DNA of 62,611 nt from Halopseudomonas pelagia CL-AP6 (GCF_000410875.1 NZ_AROI01000031.1:1-62611), one strand, 5' to 3'; positions 18,286 to 27,160 are shown, counted from the first letter of the stretch. Translations and numbers: made by a program. Notes: a model not told the origin generated them from the sequence alone.

Positions 18286-19206
18286 TCAGGCGGATGCTTC
18301 GGCTTCGTAGTTGGGGTAGGAGTGCTTGAGCGTGGCGTGGTTGAGCAGCATCTCTGCCTTGAGTGTTTCACCGCTGGCGTCGTAGATACGGCTGCGAACC
18401 CAGTAGGATTCGGTGCGTTTACTCTCGGACAAGGCCACGACCTCACGACGGATCAGATAGTCCTCGCCGACGAACAGCGGCCCATCGATCATGCGGATTT
18501 CCTGATCAGCGAACAGCCCAATCACCGGTTGCTTGACCGGGAAGGCGGCCTGCTTGCTGGTGTACTCGGCCAATACACTGACCATCTCCAACGGGATGAT
18601 GGCGCGGCCCCAGGGGCTGCTGGCAGCGTCCGAATACCAGGGCGAGTTTTCGGTGATGCCCTCCAGCTTCTGGGCGAGCGAGAAGGGATACAGATCACCC
18701 ATGTGCTGCTCGGCATCCATGCGTACTTTTTCGTCTGCGACGCCAACCATGCCAACCTGCAGATCAGACAGAATAACCAGCTTCTCAGGCCCGCGTAGTT
18801 TGGTCATGCGCTCATCCAGCAGTGTTGGTCCGCCGTCAGGGCCGAGGCTGGCGCTGGCTTCCAGTACCGGAGTGCCATCGGCCTTCTCAGCCCAAGCGCG
18901 CACGCGCGTGGCGCCGGGCGCTGGACGCTCAACAAAGGCGCGAACCAGCTCACCCTCAACGACCATGTTCTGGAAGTGCGATGAGAAGCAGCCGCGCTCG
19001 AACCAGGCCTGCCCCCAGACCTCGGCCAGTAGCGGAACGAACAGGCTGAAGTGGGTGGGGCCTTCAATCGGTCCGGCTCTGAAGCCGAGCTTTTCCGCCA
19101 TGCTGTCGTCATGGATCGAGGTGTGGCCACTGTACTGTTGGTCTGCGAGCATCTGTTTGGGTTCGCGTAGCGGCCCGCAGAGATATAGAGGAGTATCAAA
19201 GCTCAT
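18286..19206 (-). CDS. Uncharacterised protein with MaoC/hotdog-like features
   Basis: 306 residues, ATG with AAGGACAG upstream; no signal peptide or membrane segment. The N-terminal part (YSGHTSIHDDSMAEKLGFRAGPIEGPTHFSLFVPLL, about 26-61) resembles MaoC-like double-hotdog hydratase or dehydratase proteins, in which a His/Asp-bearing strand precedes a Gly-rich hot-dog helix. The second half (YLIRREVVALSESKRTESYWVRSRIYD) also looks like a hotdog beta-sheet. A role on a CoA-thioester is possible but not shown. The gene has no operon partner. Confidence 0.6.
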   Translation of the reverse strand: MSFDTPLYLCGPLREPKQMLADQQYSGHTSIHDDSMAEKLGFRAGPIEGPTHFSLFVPLLAEVWGQAWFERGCFSSHFQNMVVEGELVRAFVERPAPGATRVRAWAEKADGTPVLEASASLGPDGGPTLLDERMTKLRGPEKLVILSDLQVGMVGVADEKVRMDAEQHMGDLYPFSLAQKLEGITENSPWYSDAASSPWGRAIIPLEMVSVLAEYTSKQAAFPVKQPVIGLFADQEIRMIDGPLFVGEDYLIRREVVALSESKRTESYWVRSRIYDASGETLKAEMLLNHATLKHSYPNYEAEASA

Positions 19207-19392
19207 GATCTGTCCTTGGTGTGAAGGTGATTGCTGAAGTGTAGTCAGGCTGGCCCGGGCTCGGCAAACGCGCAGTGGTGGTGGTATTCAGCGCAATGAT
19301 GAAAGCGTGATGGCGATCTCGACCTGCCGGTGTTTTTCCCGCCGAGGGAGCGGATTGAGGGAGCAGATGGAACGGGCCAAGGACGTTGAGCT

Positions 19393-20343
19393 TTAGTTAT
19401 CCCAATAGGGCCGCTCGCCGGTTTCCCGGAAAAGATGCTGAAGAAACACGGCGACCTTTGATGAGCGCAGGCGATTTTCCGGATAGATGACATGGATGCC
19501 TTCCAGTGTGACCTCGCCAGAGGCTTCGAAATGGTCCAGCACCGGAACTAGAGTGCGTTCGCGCAACGCTTGGTACAGCAGCCAGGTGGGGAAAAGAACG
19601 ATGCCCTGCCCCTGTAGCGCAGCCTCCACCAGACTTTCAGCATTGTTTCCGTAAAGGTTGCCGTTCACATCGAAGCGTTGGAAGTTGGCGCAGCCAGGTG
19701 GGCGAAAGTACCAGGGCTGAATCCCACGGGTGCCCTTGTATACCAGGCAGTTGTGCTCCACCAGTTGCTCAGGATGCGAGGGCACACCGTGCCGCTCGAG
19801 ATAGGCCGGCGCCGCACAAGTGACAAACCGCTGCGGGGCAAGCTGGCGCGCGACCAGGCTGGAATCGCCCAGTGCGCCGACCCGAATGACTACATCCGCA
19901 CCTTCCTTTACCGGATCGATAAAGGCGTCACTGAGCGTCAGCTCGACCTCCAGCGCCGGATGCTGTGATTGTAGTTCTGCCAGGAGCGGGGCGATATGCC
20001 GGCGACCAAAGGCCACCGGCGCATTGATGCGCAGCAGCCCGCGCGGGCCGCCACCGCTGCTACTAACATGCTCGTTGGCCAGCTCCAGACTCTCGAGAAT
20101 CTGCCTGACATCCGTGTAGTAGCGCTCTCCGGCGTCGGTCAGGCGCACTGCGCGGGTATGCCGAAACAGCAGGCGTTGGCCCAGGTGCTTTTCCAAGTTG
20201 GCGATATGACGCGATACCGACGAGGCCGGCAGACTGTAGAAACGTGCGGTTTCGGCAAAGCTGCCGGACAGTGCGACGCGAACGAAGAGCCGGAGCGCGA
20301 GTAAGCTGGGTGAGTTGTCCAAAAAGCAATAGTCATTTGTCAT
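19393..20343 (-). CDS. LysR-family transcriptional regulator
   Basis: 316 residues from the ATG at 20343; the frame is open 24 codons further but the family start fits here. An N-terminal winged helix-turn-helix (about 13-72, FVRVALSGSFAETARFYSLPASSVSRHIANLEKHLG) is followed by a substrate-binding domain (about 100-310). The helix-turn-helix and GLLRINAPVAFGRRHIAPLL are typical of the CrgA/YafC-like branch. It is divergent from the YdcZ pair with a 63-base gap, so that pair is the most likely target. The effector is unknown. Confidence 0.93.
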   Translation of the reverse strand: MTNDYCFLDNSPSLLALRLFVRVALSGSFAETARFYSLPASSVSRHIANLEKHLGQRLLFRHTRAVRLTDAGERYYTDVRQILESLELANEHVSSSGGGPRGLLRINAPVAFGRRHIAPLLAELQSQHPALEVELTLSDAFIDPVKEGADVVIRVGALGDSSLVARQLAPQRFVTCAAPAYLERHGVPSHPEQLVEHNCLVYKGTRGIQPWYFRPPGCANFQRFDVNGNLYGNNAESLVEAALQGQGIVLFPTWLLYQALRERTLVPVLDHFEASGEVTLEGIHVIYPENRLRSSKVAVFLQHLFRETGERPYWDN

Positions 20344-20406
20344 TTGACCCAATTGTAGCAAGTCTTCGTGCGCATTACTGTTGCCCGCCTGAGTAAAGGA
20401 GGCGGT

Positions 20407-20835
20407 ATGCAACAAGCAATCATTTTGCTGATGGTGTTGGTAGCCGGTATGGGGCTGTCGGTGGAGGCGGGGTTACTGGGTCCGCTGGGTGAGCAGGTAG
20501 GGCACCTTTCCGCCACTCTGTCGATTTTTCTGGTTGGAGCATTGTTGCTGTCGCTGGTGCTGGTGTTCGCACCGCGGCGGCAGCTTGGGCACCTGTTTGC
20601 CCAGCCGCGCTGGATGTTGACCGGCAGTATTCTGGGGCCGATCTACGTCATCATACTGACCATAGCAACCCCGTTGGTAGGGGTTGGCATGACCATGGTC
20701 GGCATTCTTTGCGGGCAGGTCGCGGCCAGTCTGGCCATCGATCATTTTGGTCTGCTCGGCAGCGAACGGCGAGCGGTAGACGCTTATCGCCTGCAGGCGC
20801 TGGTGATGATTCTTGCGGCGTTATGGTTAATGTAA
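20407..20835 (+). CDS. YdcZ/DUF606 family DMT transporter subunit 1
   Basis: 142 residues from the ATG at 20407, which has a strong AAGGAGG site; the open frame starts earlier without one. Five predicted hydrophobic segments and the closing IDHFGLLG-E-R pattern are characteristic of DUF606 (half-size drug/metabolite transporter-like) proteins. The second copy starts 12 bases downstream, so the two are translated together and may form an antiparallel heterodimer. The substrate is unknown. Confidence 0.88.
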   Translation: MQQAIILLMVLVAGMGLSVEAGLLGPLGEQVGHLSATLSIFLVGALLLSLVLVFAPRRQLGHLFAQPRWMLTGSILGPIYVIILTIATPLVGVGMTMVGILCGQVAASLAIDHFGLLGSERRAVDAYRLQALVMILAALWLM

Positions 20836-20847
20836 AAGGATATTAAT

Positions 20848-21321
20848 ATGCTATTACCTATTGTTTTTACTTTACTTTTAATTGGCGGGTCAGTGCTGGC
20901 GGCGCAGTCTTCCATCAACGGCAAGTTGGGCGCTAACGCGGGCGTGGTCGAAAGTGCCTGGCTAACTTTTGCCGTGGGCGCGGTCATTACCTTTCTGCTG
21001 ATGTTCTTCTTCGAGTCGCCTAAAGAGGCGACCTTGCTCACCGTGCCGAAATGGCAGTTAATCGGTGCGCTGTTTGGCGTGGTCTACATGCTCGCGATTG
21101 TATTCGCGGTGCCACGCGTTGGTACTGCGGCGGCCACGGTGGCGGTCATCTCCGGGCAGTTGGTGATGAGTCTATTGATCGACCACTTCGGCTGGCTCGG
21201 TAACGCCCGTATGCCATTGGACCTATCACGCTACCTGTCGATGGCCTTGCTGATGGGCGCGCTGGCGCTGATTTATATCAGCCACCGTCAACGCGCTGTG
21301 CGTTTGGCTGTTCAGCAGTAG
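20848..21321 (+). CDS. YdcZ/DUF606 family DMT transporter subunit 2
   Basis: 157 residues, AAGGATATTAAT upstream of the ATG. Five hydrophobic segments with AAQSSINGKLG near the N terminus and VISGQLVMSLLIDHFGWLG in the fourth helix, which parallels GQVAASLAIDHFGLLG in the preceding protein. This is the longer partner of the tandem YdcZ pair. Probable inner-membrane exporter or importer of a small metabolite, likely under the divergent LysR regulator. Confidence 0.9.
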   Translation: MLLPIVFTLLLIGGSVLAAQSSINGKLGANAGVVESAWLTFAVGAVITFLLMFFFESPKEATLLTVPKWQLIGALFGVVYMLAIVFAVPRVGTAAATVAVISGQLVMSLLIDHFGWLGNARMPLDLSRYLSMALLMGALALIYISHRQRAVRLAVQQ

Positions 21322-21363
21322 TCAGGGGTAGCTGCCACTGCGTGGACTTTGCTCATACCATTG

Positions 21364-21657
21364 TTAAGCGCCCACACGTGTACTGCCAAGGGTAATAGTG
21401 CCTTCACCAACCAGCGTATTGGACCCCGTTGGGCAACCGCAGGCGACGTAATCGCCGGCCCGGGCTGCCGGGCCAGCGGGCAGGTTAATGGTTCTGCTGC
21501 CTACCGCCACGATTGCGCCGATGCCTTTCTTACAGGCGGGGCAGGTGGCCTTGTGGCCGACGGAGCTGGCTACGAGGCCATCGAACATCAACCCCTGATT
21601 GCCTTCAATGACGACGCCTCCGGTGGAGGTTTTCGAACCGATACCAATTTTCAGCAT
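21364..21657 (-). CDS. PAAR-domain protein (type VI secretion spike tip)
   Basis: 97 residues from the ATG at 21657 (AGGGAG upstream). Nearly the whole protein is a PAAR domain: VGHKATCPACKKGIGAI, LPAGPAARAGDYVACGCPTGSN. The Cys/His residues are those that hold the zinc at the cone tip. PAAR proteins cap the VgrG spike of type VI secretion systems. There is no C-terminal toxin extension, no neighbouring effector/immunity pair and no VgrG in the window, so it is an orphan tip that may carry an effector non-covalently. Confidence 0.88.
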   Translation of the reverse strand: MLKIGIGSKTSTGGVVIEGNQGLMFDGLVASSVGHKATCPACKKGIGAIVAVGSRTINLPAGPAARAGDYVACGCPTGSNTLVGEGTITLGSTRVGA

Positions 21658-22195
21658 AACGCTTAACGCTCCCTGTAAGGCTGCTCTTGTCTTGAAGTTA
21701 TGCGCAGGCTTGCGAGCCGTTGCTGATTTTCTGTTCATGTATGGGCGTGTTGAGAACACGCTGGCGCAAGAGCTTAATAATCCCGGCGCCAAGGTCAATT
21801 GAAAGGTGACAGCTTTGCCGGACAGGTCACACTTTGACGCCATCATGCAAGCAGGTGGCCTCAAGCCGGTTGTGTTCTTGATTTTTCCAAGGGTCTTTAA
21901 CTGGCGTCGGTCTGTTGGCCTTGAGCTGGCGGTCACATGAGCCTTTTGGCCCCGCCTCACCGTACGCTGAAAAAGACCCCTCATGCATACTATTAAGGCT
22001 TACATGCCGTGAACGCTTAATCTTAGGGGCGTTTAAGTGCTCTTGTCCTCTGATGCCTTATGTCCAGGTTTAACAAAGTTGGTTTTAGCTGCTTATTTGT
22101 GAAACAACAAAGTTGGTTCAATGGCGCATCACCCATTCGGGTTAACATGCTGATTTATAAGTATTCAGTTCATTTGATCATTTATGGAAAATGTC
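21658..22195. other. Long intergenic stretch between PAAR gene and polyester hydrolase
   Basis: About 540 bases with no convincing gene, more AT-rich than its surroundings toward the right end. It contains the 13-base direct repeat at 22072-22118 and ACCCATTCGGGTTAAC near 22131-22146, which resembles the centre of the 42-base palindrome that follows. Confidence 0.5.
22072..22118. repeat. 13-bp direct repeat, 34-bp period
   Basis: AACAAAGTTGGTT occurs exactly at 22072-22084 and 22106-22118. The period is 34 bases, a little over three helical turns, so two protein copies could bind on nearly the same face. It lies about 240 bases upstream of the hydrolase start. Confidence 0.7.
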
Positions 22196-22237
22196 CCATT
22201 CAGAACTTTAACCCATATGGGTGAAAGTTCCGAATGG
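22196..22237. promoter_or_regulatory. 42-bp imperfect palindrome upstream of the polyester hydrolase
   Basis: Two 21-base arms centred on ACCCATATGGGT with no loop; all but two base pairs match. Four bases downstream is TTGACT (22241-22246), a possible -35 element, with a weak -10 candidate at 22264-22269. The position just upstream of a promoter suits an activator or co-regulator site. A transcribed hairpin is the alternative. Confidence 0.7.
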
Positions 22238-22359
22238 CTGTTGACTTGTATTCTTGGTGCGTCAAAACTCCAGCCGGTTGATGGTGTTTCTCTCGTCCGT
22301 GGACCATCAGCCACACCCCATTTCAATAATAAAACCGTTGTTATATCCATGGAGTTTCA

Positions 22360-23283
22360 ATGAAAAACACACTAATCCCCAAAAGCCTGTCCACGCTGTT
22401 CGCGGCGAGCGCCCTCATGCTGTCTGCTACTGTCATGGCGGCTAACCCTGCGCCTCCACAGGATCCGGTAGAGCCGGGTGGATTTGCCCGTGGCCCAGAC
22501 CCTTCTGTTTCTTTTCTTGAAGCCGACCGTGGACCCTATTCGGTCAATACCAGCCGTGTGTCCGGTTTGGTGAGCGGTTTTGGCGGCGGTACGATTCATT
22601 ACCCCAGCGGCACTACGGGTACCATGGCAGCGATAGTGGTGATTCCGGGCTACGTTTCTGCCGAGTCTTCTATCGAGTGGTGGGGGCCGAAACTGGCGTC
22701 GCATGGGTTTGTGGTTATGACTATCGACACCAATACGAGTTTTGACCAACCGCCCAGCCGTGCCCGGCAGATTAACAGTGCGCTGGACTATCTGATTGAC
22801 CAGAACACCGCGACCCGCAGTGCGGTGCGCGGGATGATCGACACCAATCGTCTGGGTGTGGTGGGTTGGTCTATGGGCGGGGGCGGCACCTTGCGCGTAG
22901 CAACTGAGGGCCGTATCAGTGCCGCTATTCCGTTGGCACCTTGGGATACCTCTAGCCTGCAATTTCGTAATGTTCAGGCGCCCACGCTGATCTTTGCTTG
23001 CGAGTCTGACATTATTGCGCCCGTCGGTAGCCATGCGTCACCTTTTTACAATCGTCTGCCCGGCGACCTGAACAAGGCATTTGTTGAGATCGATGGTGGC
23101 AACCACTATTGCGCCAACGGAGCTGCCTCCTTCGGGCGCTATGACAGCGTGCTTAGCCGTATGGGCGTGTCGTGGATGAAACTGCATCTGGATCAGGACG
23201 AGCGGTACAAACAGTTTCTTTGTGGCCCCAATCACACTGCCGATAATCGGATTTCTGAATACCGTGGCAATTGCCCGTACTGA
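22360..23283 (+). CDS. Secreted polyester hydrolase, PETase/cutinase-like (dienelactone hydrolase fold)
   Basis: 307 residues. A signal peptide (about 1-27, ending VMA-A) is followed by an alpha/beta hydrolase. The nucleophile is Ser171 in GWSMGGGG, with Asp217 (CESDIIAPV) and His249 (GGNHYC). Oxyanion residues are Tyr98 and Met172, and the aromatic clamp residue Trp195 is in APWD. Cys214/Cys251 lie at the active site and Cys288/Cys305 near the C terminus, giving the two disulfides of type II PET hydrolases. The protein aligns throughout with Ideonella PETase ([26 protein letters not shown]). Its numbering matches the Pseudomonas aestusnigri enzyme PE-H as known for Ser171, Asp217, His249 and Tyr250. 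It should cleave aliphatic and probably aromatic polyesters outside the cell. It is monocistronic, with its own terminator. Confidence 0.95.
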   Translation: MKNTLIPKSLSTLFAASALMLSATVMAANPAPPQDPVEPGGFARGPDPSVSFLEADRGPYSVNTSRVSGLVSGFGGGTIHYPSGTTGTMAAIVVIPGYVSAESSIEWWGPKLASHGFVVMTIDTNTSFDQPPSRARQINSALDYLIDQNTATRSAVRGMIDTNRLGVVGWSMGGGGTLRVATEGRISAAIPLAPWDTSSLQFRNVQAPTLIFACESDIIAPVGSHASPFYNRLPGDLNKAFVEIDGGNHYCANGAASFGRYDSVLSRMGVSWMKLHLDQDERYKQFLCGPNHTADNRISEYRGNCPY

Positions 23284-23306
23284 TATCGCAGCAGCGTTTT
23301 AACCTG

Positions 23307-23335
23307 CGCCGGACCCTTTGTGGGTCCGGCGTTTT
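23307..23335 (+). terminator. Rho-independent terminator of the polyester hydrolase
   Basis: CGCCGGACCC and GGGTCCGGCG form a perfect 10-base stem around a 5-base loop, followed by TTTT. Confidence 0.93.
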
Positions 23336-23525
23336 CGGATTTAGCGCAGGGCGAAGGCGTTATTCCGAGGGCCTTGCCCAGCGACAAGCAACAGTCATGG
23401 ATGCGGGTCAATGAACAGGAGGGCTTGGAAGCGGCTCAGGTCTAATGGATAGCCTGTGTGCTGGGCGGATTGATCCGCAGGAAGGGCACGTGGTGCTTCT
23501 GGGCTGAGTTTGTTTGATCAGGGTT

Positions 23526-23552
23526 AAAAAAACAGGCGCCTTGAGGCGCCTG
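23526..23552 (-). terminator. Rho-independent terminator of the DUF1329 gene
   Basis: CAGGCGCC and GGCGCCTG arms around a 4-base loop. On the minus strand the stem is followed by seven T. It lies 24 bases after the DUF1329 stop codon. Confidence 0.9.
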
Positions 23553-23575
23553 TTGTATTTCTGTTGGCTGCTAGC

Positions 23576-24913
23576 TTAATTACCTTCGCGGCGTAGGGCT
23601 TGCGGTGAAAAATCACGTGGATTCAGGTTGGCCTTGAAGTTATACATAGGCTCGTTGTTATCCAGCCCGTCGGCGAAGTAATTACCACTCTTCAAGTGGT
23701 AGAGCGTTTCCAGCGTACTGCCGAACATGGGCACGTCGTAGTAGTTGATCGGATGACTTTCCTGCAGGCCGATCAATTCGCCGTTCTTGTCGCGCAAGTC
23801 GACGGCAAGAATCTGCCAGCTATCTTCGTCGATATAGAACCGGCGTACCACATAGGGATGGGTATAGCCGTAGCGCAGATTGGCATCGACCACCCAGATG
23901 CGGTGTAGCTCGTAACGCAGCAACTCCGGATTCAAGGTCTTGGCCTGCACAATCTGGTTGTAGGGAATGCCTTGCTGGTGCACGGCATAGCTATTGTAGG
24001 GAACGAGCATTTCGCGCTTGCCGGCCAATGTCCATTCGTAGCGATCAGGCGCGCCGTTGTAGGAATCCACCACATCGGCAGTAGCCAGGCCGCTGGTATC
24101 GGGTTGCAATGAGTCATAAGCCAGTGAAGGCAAGCGCCGGACGCGACGATTATCTGAACTGTAGCGCCAGGCCTTACGCGTGGTGAATACCTGGTCAAGC
24201 GGGTCTTGCACCACCAATGAGGTGCCAGCCAGTCTGGCCGGAGCGGTCACGGTGTATTTGTAATGCAGCAAGGTATTGTCGAGCTTGTCAGGCGTCATGC
24301 CTTCCCGACCATAAACGTAGTATATCTGCCGGTCACGCCGGATCAGATTGACGTTGCCGTTGATAACGACGGCTTGGTGATTAATGAAATGGTTCTGGTC
24401 TCCCCGGTAATGCAGGATATGGTTCCAGATGGCCTCAGTGCCATTTTGCGGAATGGGAAAAGGCACGCCGGCAGCCGCGCCGGTAATGCCATTGCCGTTC
24501 TCAACCAGCTCGGCATTCAGCGCATTCTGTAGGGTTGCGTCATAGATGCGTTGCGGCGCAGAGGCGCTGCGTCGGGTTGGAAATACGCGCAGGTAATAGT
24601 CGGGGTGGCGTTCCAGCAGGTCACGTAAACCGTCAGGCAGCAGGCTGGCGTTCTGTTCGGTGTGTTCATGGGTGATGTGATAGAGGACCGCGTCATCAGC
24701 ATAGGGGTCGGGATGGTGCATGCCCTCACGATACTCGGCCGGAGCGGTAACACCACCGGTCCAGGCGGGTATGGTTCCCGCGGCGTTGCCAGCGCGTTCC
24801 GCACCCAGTGGCGTAAGGTCGGCGCCAAGGCGTGCAGCTTGCACGTTATCAACCTTGGCTTGAGCTTCAACGGCTATGACCGCCAGCACTGCCACTGCAA
24901 ACTTCCTGTACAT
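23576..24913 (-). CDS. DUF1329 periplasmic protein (LolA/LolB-like fold)
   Basis: 445 residues from the ATG at 24913 (AGGGAGTAAGGCG upstream). Signal peptide (about 1-18, ending AQA), then the DUF1329 signature: ARLGADLTPLGAERAGNAAGTIPAWTGG near the N terminus, PFPIPQNGTEAIWNH in the middle and YDVPMFGSTLETLYHLKSGNYF near the end. DUF1329 proteins are secreted beta-rich proteins often found with DUF1302 outer-membrane proteins and RND-type lipid or hydrophobic-compound transporters. Here neither partner is adjacent. It follows the polyester hydrolase convergently, with separate terminators. Confidence 0.9.
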   Translation of the reverse strand: MYRKFAVAVLAVIAVEAQAKVDNVQAARLGADLTPLGAERAGNAAGTIPAWTGGVTAPAEYREGMHHPDPYADDAVLYHITHEHTEQNASLLPDGLRDLLERHPDYYLRVFPTRRSASAPQRIYDATLQNALNAELVENGNGITGAAAGVPFPIPQNGTEAIWNHILHYRGDQNHFINHQAVVINGNVNLIRRDRQIYYVYGREGMTPDKLDNTLLHYKYTVTAPARLAGTSLVVQDPLDQVFTTRKAWRYSSDNRRVRRLPSLAYDSLQPDTSGLATADVVDSYNGAPDRYEWTLAGKREMLVPYNSYAVHQQGIPYNQIVQAKTLNPELLRYELHRIWVVDANLRYGYTHPYVVRRFYIDEDSWQILAVDLRDKNGELIGLQESHPINYYDVPMFGSTLETLYHLKSGNYFADGLDNNEPMYNFKANLNPRDFSPQALRREGN

Positions 24914-25100
24914 CGCCTTACTCCCTGAAGCGTGATCAAGCGCGCGGCGCGCGCTCACTCTGAGCGGGTTTTACCCTTGGGGCTAGGCCCGACGATAAAA
25001 ACGGGCGAATTGTAGCGTTATTTCAATTAGATGAAACCCCATAAAGCCAGGGTGTCTGACGGCGGTGAGACTCAGACCACAATTTGAACAGCCGTGCGGG

Positions 25101-26363
25101 CTATTTTTCTTCAAACCAATTACCCAAATGAATTCGGCTTTTGCCCTTGGCTGGTGCCGATTTGGGTTTTTTCGGCTTTTTCGGTTTTTTGATCAGTTGC
25201 CCGCCGGGCGCGGTGACAGGAACCTTGTGCTCGGGCTCGAATCCCGGTTCCACCTCACGCTTTAACAACGCCTGCGTTAAGGTTTCGATGGCAGCGAGTT
25301 GTCTGGCTTCATCGGCGCTGACCAGGGAGACAGCGTCCCCCGATGCACCCGCACGACCGGTTCTGCCAATGCGGTGAATGTAATCTTCGGCCACAATGGG
25401 CAGGTCGAAGTTGACCACCAGGGGCAAGGCGTCAATATCCAGCCCGCGGGCAGCGACATCGGTCGCAACCAGTATTTGCACTTCGGCTGCCTTGAAGCGG
25501 GTGAGGGCGCGTAGCCTGCTTGGCTGAGGGCGGTCGCCGTGTATCGCATCGGCCTTGAAGCCCTGGGCCGTGAGGCTGTCGGTCAGTTGGTCGACACTGT
25601 TGCGGGTTTTGGCGAATACCAGCACCTGGCCCCATTGGTGATGCCGCAGCAGGTGCATGAACAGTTCGGTCTTGCGTTTTTTGTCGACCGGTATGATCCA
25701 TTGCCGCACCAGTTTAGCCGCCGTGTTCGGTGGGCTGATATCAATAAGTAAAGGATCGCGGAGCAGCTCGCTGGCGAGCACGCGAATAGCGCTGGAAAAA
25801 GTGGCCGAAAACAGCAGCGTCTGGCGCTGCCGGGGCAGTGCGGCGAACACCTGGTCGAGCTCATCAGCAAAGCCCAGATCAAGCATGCGGTCGGCTTCGT
25901 CCAGCACCAGGGTCTGCAGTTGGTCGAACTTCAGCGCGTTTTGCCGGTACAGGTCCAGCAGCCGGCCGGGGGTGGCGATGAGCACATCAGTGCCCTTGCG
26001 CAGGGCCATCATCTGCGGATTGATGGCAACACCGCCGTATACGGCGTAGCTGCGCAGCGGCAGATCCTGGGCGTAGGCGTTAAAACTGTGCAATAACTGC
26101 TCGGCCAGCTCGCGCGTGGGCACCAGCACCAGCGCGCGCACCGCGTTACTTTGCAGCTTCGGGCCTTCCTGAGTCAGACGTTGCAGCAATGGCAAAGCAA
26201 AGCCGGCGGTCTTGCCGGTGCCGGTTTGGGCCGCGGCCATCAGATCGCGACCCTTGAGCACCGCCGGTATGGCCTGCAGCTGGATAGGAGTCGGGGCGTG
26301 ATAGCCAAGCGTGACCAGCGTGCGCTGCAGGGGATCAATCAGGCCAAGAGTTGCAAAAGTCAT
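25101..26363 (-). CDS. rhlE: DEAD-box ATP-dependent RNA helicase RhlE
   Basis: 420 residues. Q motif FATLGLIDPLQRTLVTLGYHAPTPIQ, motif I AQTGTGKT, Ia PTRELA, Ib TPGR, motif II DEAD, III SAT, IV-V region RGLDID and VI HRIGRTGRAG, all intact. The C terminus is a short Lys/Pro-rich basic tail (KKPKKPKKPK) that binds RNA non-specifically, as in RhlE proteins. It unwinds short RNA duplexes during ribosome assembly, mRNA turnover and cold growth. It appears to be monocistronic. Confidence 0.95.
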   Translation of the reverse strand: MTFATLGLIDPLQRTLVTLGYHAPTPIQLQAIPAVLKGRDLMAAAQTGTGKTAGFALPLLQRLTQEGPKLQSNAVRALVLVPTRELAEQLLHSFNAYAQDLPLRSYAVYGGVAINPQMMALRKGTDVLIATPGRLLDLYRQNALKFDQLQTLVLDEADRMLDLGFADELDQVFAALPRQRQTLLFSATFSSAIRVLASELLRDPLLIDISPPNTAAKLVRQWIIPVDKKRKTELFMHLLRHHQWGQVLVFAKTRNSVDQLTDSLTAQGFKADAIHGDRPQPSRLRALTRFKAAEVQILVATDVAARGLDIDALPLVVNFDLPIVAEDYIHRIGRTGRAGASGDAVSLVSADEARQLAAIETLTQALLKREVEPGFEPEHKVPVTAPGGQLIKKPKKPKKPKSAPAKGKSRIHLGNWFEEK

Positions 26364-26518
26364 CGCAGGCTCAAACGTTAGGAAATGAGTTCGTTAGTTT
26401 ACCCGTAGCGACCCCCATACGCGGATAGCTTTTCAATCCGGGCAGGAAAAACAGCGCCGATGCTGTTAGTGTCTGTGCTTCGGCCGGCCTGAACTCGTTT
26501 CAGGACTGACGGTCTGTA

Positions 26519-27160
26519 TTGAATACCTCAACTGGCATGGACGAACACCACATGCGTATGCAGCGCCTGAAATCTACCTGGCCACTGGCCGTTCTTTTAA
26601 TGCTGACGGCTTTTCTAAGCGGCTGCGGCATCAATAACATTCCTACTTATGATGAGCAGGTGAAGTCCGCCTGGTCGCAGGTGGAGAACCAATATCAACG
26701 GCGGGCGGATCTGATCCCCAATCTGGTCGAAACAGTGAAAGGCTTTGCACGTCAAGAGCAGGAAACGCTGACTGCGGTGGTGGAGGCGCGTGCGCGTGCC
26801 ACGTCGATCCAGATCAGCGCGGATGATCTCAACGATCCAGCCAAGATGCGCGCTTTCGAGCAGGCCCAGGGCCAGTTGACCGGAGCGCTGAGTCGTCTGA
26901 TGGCGGTGTCGGAGCGTTATCCTGATTTGAAGTCGAATCAGAACTTCCTGGCGTTGCAGTCACAGCTGGAGGGTACCGAGAATCGTATTGCGGTGGCTCG
27001 GCGCGACTATATTGCTGCCGTCCAGCAATACAATACCGAAATTCGGACCTTCCCCGGGCGTTTCTGGCACAGCGTGATGTACAGCGATATGCCGATCCGT
27101 GAGAACTTCGAGGCTACCACCGAGGATGCCGAGCTGGCGCCTGCGGTGAGTTTCGAATGA
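26519..27160 (+). CDS. lemA: LemA-family lipoprotein
   Basis: 213 residues from a TTG; ATGs at 26537 and 26552 are equally possible, because none has a clear ribosome site. The lipobox is LSGC (Cys36 in the long form). The LemA domain (about 40-205) contains SAWSQVENQYQRRADLIPNLVETVKGFA, a helical bundle, and ends FPGRFWHSVMYSD. LemA proteins are membrane-attached helical proteins of unclear function that co-occur with TPM-domain proteins. Its stop overlaps the next start by 4 bases (ATGA), so translation is coupled. Confidence 0.93.
   Translation: MNTSTGMDEHHMRMQRLKSTWPLAVLLMLTAFLSGCGINNIPTYDEQVKSAWSQVENQYQRRADLIPNLVETVKGFARQEQETLTAVVEARARATSIQISADDLNDPAKMRAFEQAQGQLTGALSRLMAVSERYPDLKSNQNFLALQSQLEGTENRIAVARRDYIAAVQQYNTEIRTFPGRFWHSVMYSDMPIRENFEATTEDAELAPAVSFE

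Noticed and set aside
23284..25100. DUF1329 gene and polyester hydrolase as one functional cluster
   Set aside because: They are convergent with separate terminators, so shared control is not supported even if both act on hydrophobic compounds.
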